A DNA stretch of 64,000 bases from Cyanobacterium sp. uoEpiScrs1 (lineage in GTDB: Bacteria > Cyanobacteriota > Cyanobacteriia > Cyanobacteriales > Microcystaceae). The notes below the pieces were generated by a model. It searched no databases. It was not told the DNA's origin and saw nothing but the letters and a program-made list of their open reading frames with translations. The position numbers were made by a program, and so were the translations under genes. The number at the start of each line of letters is the position of its first letter. The first letter of the stretch is position 1. This document shows, piece by piece, positions 60,555 to 64,000 of this stretch. The stretch covers positions 2,113,040 through 2,177,039 of the forward strand of contig NZ_OX373462.1 in NCBI RefSeq assembly GCF_947331815.1, read 5' to 3'.

Positions 60555-60641
60555 AGGGTTAATTGCTACCTGCAGCGTGACTCAGCAGAAGAACGTTCTG
60601 GACGAGGTAAATCTCGTCCCTATCGTCTTAATCACCTAAGT
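60555..60641. repeat. GC-rich hairpin element upstream of DUF3769
   Basis: A block far richer in G+C than its surroundings. It contains the perfect 7-bp stem GGACGAG/CTCGTCC (60600-60606 and 60613-60619) with a 6-nt loop. On the plus strand 29 codons are open between stops (60552 and 60642), ending '...GRGKSRPYRLNHLS'. It may be a dispersed cyanobacterial hairpin repeat, a structured leader of the DUF3769 mRNA, or a gene-tail relic. Confidence 0.45.
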
Positions 60642-60679
60642 TAACACAGTCAAATTATGCTTACTCAAAATCTGTCGGT

Positions 60680-60778
60680 CTATGGTCTACGAGTTGGGTC
60701 ACTCGATAGAAAACCGAAGACAAATAGAGAAATGAATAAAGCAACGACGATATAAACTGCAATTTTTATGGTTAGCAT
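60680..60778 (-). CDS. psbI: Photosystem II reaction centre protein I, shortened tail
   Basis: A 32-residue frame whose first ~28 residues match cyanobacterial PsbI closely: '[19 protein letters not shown]' is the single membrane helix, then '[11 protein letters not shown]'. PsbI normally has about 38 residues and ends with a charged tail of the NPGRKD(L/F)E type; here a TAG stop follows 'RP'. AGGAG lies 11 bases before the ATG (complement of 60790-60794). PsbI is a small thylakoid subunit bound to D1 that helps assemble photosystem II. If the organism has lost photosystem II, as resembling endosymbionts have, this is a relic or has been kept for another reason. No other photosystem gene lies in the window. 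Confidence 0.85.
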   Translation of the reverse strand: MLTIKIAVYIVVALFISLFVFGFLSSDPTRRP

Positions 60779-61783
60779 CTTATTTTAATCTCCTGATTAA
60801 AATGGACTCCAGTTTTCAAATAAACGTTTCATCTTGCTAACTTTAGCTTATTTTAGTATTGAGTTGGAAAGAAATGGTCAGAAGACAACAGACTTATTGA
60901 AGTATGCCGTAATATAGCGATAAGATGATCTTAATTTAACTAAAATAATTGGCCGTGTACAAAACAGATAACTATTTTTTAGCTTGAATCTATTTTTATT
61001 TATAAGGATTTGAGTGTTAGTATTTATGACTAAAATACTTAAGTTAGTTTTGACTCTAATCTTATAACAAATATTATTACTATTAGTTTTATATTTTACA
61101 CTTTAGGTTTACATTTAAAATTGTAGTGTATCAACTCGAGTTATCTAAACCATGTAAGTATTTTGATATTAATATCTGATTTTATAGACTTTGAAATCAT
61201 AGTGTATAGTTAATCTTTAATACATTATTTTGCCGACAACTATATTAGTTCTTATATAAAAATATATTTTTTATGTTTTTGAACACAACTTAAGTTTCGT
61301 ATCATTAAATGATTTAATACAAATACTGCTTTTAAAAAAAATCACAATTATTGTTAGTGTTTTAAGTTAACTATTAGTACTCTTTATATCAAAATTAATT
61401 TTAGTTACTCTTGATTTTTATGTTGGAAATCTATTTTTTGATACTCAACGATATTATTTACTAATAAAATATTTATTTATGGTATAGTTTACTATCTTTT
61501 GGTTTACTGAATATTGAGTTAAGCATTGATTTCCGAAAATTAATATAAATATTAATTTTCTTAACTTATATGTATCTTGGGATAAGGATTATTTTGTTTA
61601 GTTTAACTTTGTCTAAAACAAATATACTTATCATCCTACGTATTGGAAATAAATAAAATTAGCTCAATAACTTATTTCTTTTAAAAGAAAGAGATAAACT
61701 AGAATACTATTTAGTTAGTTTACTCTCTCAAAATTTTTATGTAATCCTACGCTCAGTCCATAAGATACGCATATGTTTTTTTC

Positions 61784-61918
61784 TTAACTAAAGTGCAGTT
61801 TAACTCCCTGAAACCGTTCCTGATTTTTTATGATTTGGTAAAGGGTATTGTTAATCTTCCCTGCATCAGAAAGATAATAAAGATAAGATTGCAGTAAAAT
61901 AATACGGTTTTTCTTAAG
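61784..61918 (-). pseudogene. C-terminal relic of an unidentified gene
   Basis: An open stretch of 44 codons ending at a TAA, without any ATG, GTG or TTG start. It contains 'NRIILLQSYLYYLSDAGKI' and 'IIKNQERFQGVKLHFS', which look like the natural C-terminus of a protein. Upstream the frame is closed by a stop, and neighbouring frames give no clear continuation. The family is not recognised. A chance open frame of this length is possible. Confidence 0.35.
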
Positions 61919-62044
61919 TTAATTTATTTATATGTAAACGCGATTTAGGGCAATTAAATTACTTTTAGTATCAAAAATTTAGCAGTTCACCAGCTTTGAG
62001 GTATTCTGTTGATATAATTTATACTACCTAAAAATATATATCTA

Positions 62045-62472
62045 TTAAACGTTTTTTAGTCCATAATCAATTTTATTCCAAACGATTGTTAAACTAATGT
62101 AGACTGCATTGCCGGTAAAAAATACCGAATCATGATTTTCAACAACAATATGATTTTTATAGGTATCCGCATCTCTATAAGGTAGTTTTCAAGTACGTAG
62201 TAGGAGAATAATAGAGCAAATAACCATCTAAACGATAAGACATTTTATCTACCAAGTATAGGGATAAAACCTCTGTATACGATATAAGAGTATAAATTTG
62301 GTTCAGTTCTAACTCCGTGTTCCGTCTAGAATCAATGTCTTTTACGGTCAAACAAAACATTTCCTGCCTCTTCAAAAGAAGATTAGCCGACACGTCATAA
62401 ACGGTGAAAATATTCTCCTCGAACTATTTTTTTGAAGTAGGGCTCTTCTACATAGCGTTTCTTATTGTAAAA
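62045..62472 (-). pseudogene. Frameshifted pseudogene, family unknown
   Basis: Three consecutive protein-like segments on the minus strand occupy three different frames with almost no gap. They are 62395-62472 ('KKRYVEEPYFKKIVRGEYF'), 62175-62393 ('MFCLTVKDID', 'LYLVDKMSYRLDGYLLYY') and 62045-62188 ('DADTYKNHIVVENHDSVFF'). This is the pattern of one gene of at least 140 codons broken by at least two frameshifts. No start codon is preserved. I cannot identify the parent family. Confidence 0.55.
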
Positions 62473-62517
62473 CTAACTTAAGATAACATTATTTTTCTAG
62501 AAACCACTCCGCATTGG

Positions 62518-62578
62518 CGATAAATACTATCATCTGGCTAACTTTCGAAAAAAGTTAGCCAGATGATAGTATTTATCG
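62518..62578. repeat. Perfect 28-bp inverted repeat, 5-nt loop
   Basis: Arms 62518-62545 and 62551-62578 are perfectly complementary over 28 bases around the loop CGAAA. It lies about 45 bases upstream of the frameshifted pseudogene and nearly 0.9 kb from acnB. No intact gene ends here, so it is not an obvious terminator of anything present now. Confidence 0.9.
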
Positions 62579-63362
62579 TTGTGCAATGAAATAATGACAT
62601 AATCACAGGTTAATTGATGAATATTCTCTGTCATCCATGGAACAATAACATAACTTATGTTACGATGCCTGAAAGCGCATATAGGTAAATGAATCAAATC
62701 AATTGTAATAAGTACCGTTTAAAAAGCAATCAACAAACGAGATACTACGGCAACTAATTAACCGCTTAGAGAAGAGTTTATTGCATTCATTGCTAAGTTA
62801 TTTTGTAGGCTAATTTTTTATTGTACTCTGTTAGGTTGCTTTTCTTTAGCTTATACTTAGTTACTTATTCATAACTTATAAGTTAAGTGCTTATTTAACA
62901 GATGTTAATAACAAAGAACTAAAGCAGTATTTGAGATATTTTATCCTTAATCAATTAAGTGATTATGTTCTTAATATCTATCACCTAATAAGTGTGTTTT
63001 TTTACTTACAAAACGCACTTTTGCTATACTTGTAGCTGCAATTTTGTGTTTCAATAAATAAATTTTAAATTAGGTTAAATTTAACATGTCGCAAAACTAA
63101 TTTTTGAATTTCTATATTTTTATTTCAACAACATATACCTAATAAATCGAAGTACTGTATATTATTTCAATTTTATGGAAATAATATCTAGATTTTTAAT
63201 TGGACAATATTGAGTCTAAACTTAACAACTGGGTAGTAAACCGTAAAATCTTAATTAAAAACAAAGTGAACTAATTAAGTTCTAGTAATCATCAAAGATA
63301 TAGATTAATTTTATAAAATTCTCAATAAAAATATCTATATTACAACAGATTAAAATTAATAC

Positions 63363-63416
63363 TCTTAAGGACAATACCCTTAGAATAGAATTGATATTCT
63401 TAAAAAGAATACCCTT
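63363..63416 (+). promoter_or_regulatory. Direct repeats upstream of acnB
   Basis: Two 19-bp copies of TCTTAArrAsAATACCCTT (63363-63381 and 63398-63416) differ at three positions and are spaced 35 bp apart. They end 50 bases before the acnB start. The spacing is not a whole number of 10.5-bp turns, but close to three and a third. They could bind a regulator or be a small duplication. Confidence 0.45.
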
Positions 63417-63466
63417 TACCGTTCCAATCGAAAATCTAAAAATTTCTACTATAGGAGAAAAACTAA

Positions 63467-64000
63467 ATGTTAGAAAGTTATTATAAACACAAAGAAGAAC
63501 GTGCAAAACTTGGAATTCCTCCCTTACCCTTAACAGCTAAACAGACTTCACAACTATGTAAATTTTTAAAAAATCCCCCCAAAGAACTTAGAGAAGAACT
63601 TTTGATGTTACTACGAGATAGAGTTCCCTCTGGCGTAGATGAAGCAGCTTATGTTAAAGCAGGATTTCTAACGGGGATAGCTAAAGGTGAAATAACCTGT
63701 CCTATAATCTCCCCTCAAGAGGCAGTGGACTTATTAGGAACTATGATAGGAGGCTATAATGTACGTTCATTAGTTGAACTACTCAAATTTCCTAATAAGG
63801 ACTTAGCATCAGCAGCAGTTACTGCATTAAGTAAAACTATCTTAGTTTTCGATGCATTTAATGAAGTCTTGGAATGTTCGGAAACTAACTCTTATGCCAA
63901 ACAGGTTATCGAGGCTTGGTCTAATGCTTCCTGGTTTATAAATAAACCTAAAGTCCCTGAGAACATTACTGTCACTGTCTTTAAAGTTTGTGGAGAAACC
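63467..64000 (+). CDS. acnB: Aconitate hydratase B, 5' part (runs off the window)
   Basis: The first 178 codons of aconitase B, which interconverts citrate and isocitrate using a [4Fe-4S] cluster. The start 'MLESYYKHKEERAKLGIPPLPL' is the AcnB N-terminus, followed by the HEAT-like helical domain ('LLRDRVPSGVDEAAYVKAGFL', 'LGTMIGGYNVRSLVELLKF'). AGGAGA lies 9-14 bases before the ATG. The cluster cysteines and active site lie beyond the window. The frame is intact as far as visible. It implies that at least the oxidative branch of the TCA cycle to 2-oxoglutarate is kept, which nitrogen assimilation needs. Confidence 0.93.
   Translation, partial: MLESYYKHKEERAKLGIPPLPLTAKQTSQLCKFLKNPPKELREELLMLLRDRVPSGVDEAAYVKAGFLTGIAKGEITCPIISPQEAVDLLGTMIGGYNVRSLVELLKFPNKDLASAAVTALSKTILVFDAFNEVLECSETNSYAKQVIEAWSNASWFINKPKVPENITVTVFKVCGET

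Larger units (their letters stand above)
60779..63466. other. 2.7-kb gene-free region with decayed genes
   Basis: The longest stretch without an intact gene. It is mostly extremely AT-rich. Better-preserved coding-like islands lie on the minus strand at 61784-61918 and 62045-62472, and a weaker plus-strand open stretch near 62690-62805. It also holds the long palindrome 62518-62578 and direct repeats at 63363-63416 before acnB. I see no tRNA, rRNA or known small RNA. Confidence 0.6.

Noticed and set aside
63282-63506. 74-codon minus-strand frame at the acnB start
   Set aside because: It overlaps the acnB 5' end and its AT-rich leader and has no protein-like character.

Overview
The window looks like a chromosome segment of a unicellular cyanobacterium with a shrinking genome. 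Cyanobacterium-specific families support this: DUF3769/LptD-like protein, DUF2996, the 'photosystem II S4' protein, LrtA-type HPF, cyanobacterial Gap1 and a group 2 sigma factor. The DNA is AT-rich, most intergenic spacers are hundreds of bases long and extremely AT-rich, and several spacers hold what look like decayed genes. No transposase, prophage or CRISPR array is visible. By resemblance (inference, no search run) the best fit is the Crocosphaera/Cyanothece lineage and its reduced nitrogen-fixing endosymbionts (UCYN-A or the diatom spheroid bodies). A chorismate synthase and an aconitase B argue mildly for a spheroid-body-like genome over UCYN-A, but this window cannot settle it.

Layout. 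1-7 kb: an ABC-2 permease, a secreted barrel-like protein, the Fe-S repair protein YgfZ and a PEP synthase-like enzyme. 7.8-11.8 kb: glycolytic Gap1 and phosphoketolase in divergent orientation. 11.9-16.6 kb: a small membrane protein, a Na+/Ca2+ exchanger, a LOG-like protein and Lgt. 17-30 kb: a giant TamB, an orphan amino-acid-binding protein, a cysteine dioxygenase-like cupin, DNA polymerase III delta', and a copper ATPase. 30-43 kb: DnaN, DUF2996, a helical-repeat membrane protein, a HAD phosphatase, a GH13 alpha-glucosidase, an HhH protein, an LCP ligase, tRNA-Leu(UAG) and a Ser/Thr kinase. 43-57.7 kb: LipB, HPF/LrtA, a GH38 alpha-mannosidase, glyoxalase II, ferredoxin-sulfite reductase, AroC, the heptose-activating pair HddC/HddA, an S4 protein and a sigma factor. 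58-64 kb: the LptD-like protein, a small psbI gene, about 2.7 kb of apparently decayed DNA, and the 5' end of acnB.

How the genes fit together. Gap1, phosphoketolase, a PEP synthase-like enzyme, alpha-glucosidase and aconitase B suggest a cell that oxidises sugars and keeps part of the TCA cycle. TamB, the LptD-like protein, Lgt, the LCP ligase and HddA/HddC maintain a Gram-negative envelope. Sulfite reductase, the cysteine dioxygenase-like cupin, LipB and YgfZ cover sulfur, lipoate and Fe-S housekeeping.

The most notable observations are a near-complete psbI (photosystem II subunit I) with a shortened tail beside a gene graveyard, a frameshifted gene relic at 62.05-62.47 kb, and several unusually long perfect inverted repeats (28-31 bp arms, 4-6 nt loops) in spacers, two of which cannot be simple terminators for the neighbouring genes.
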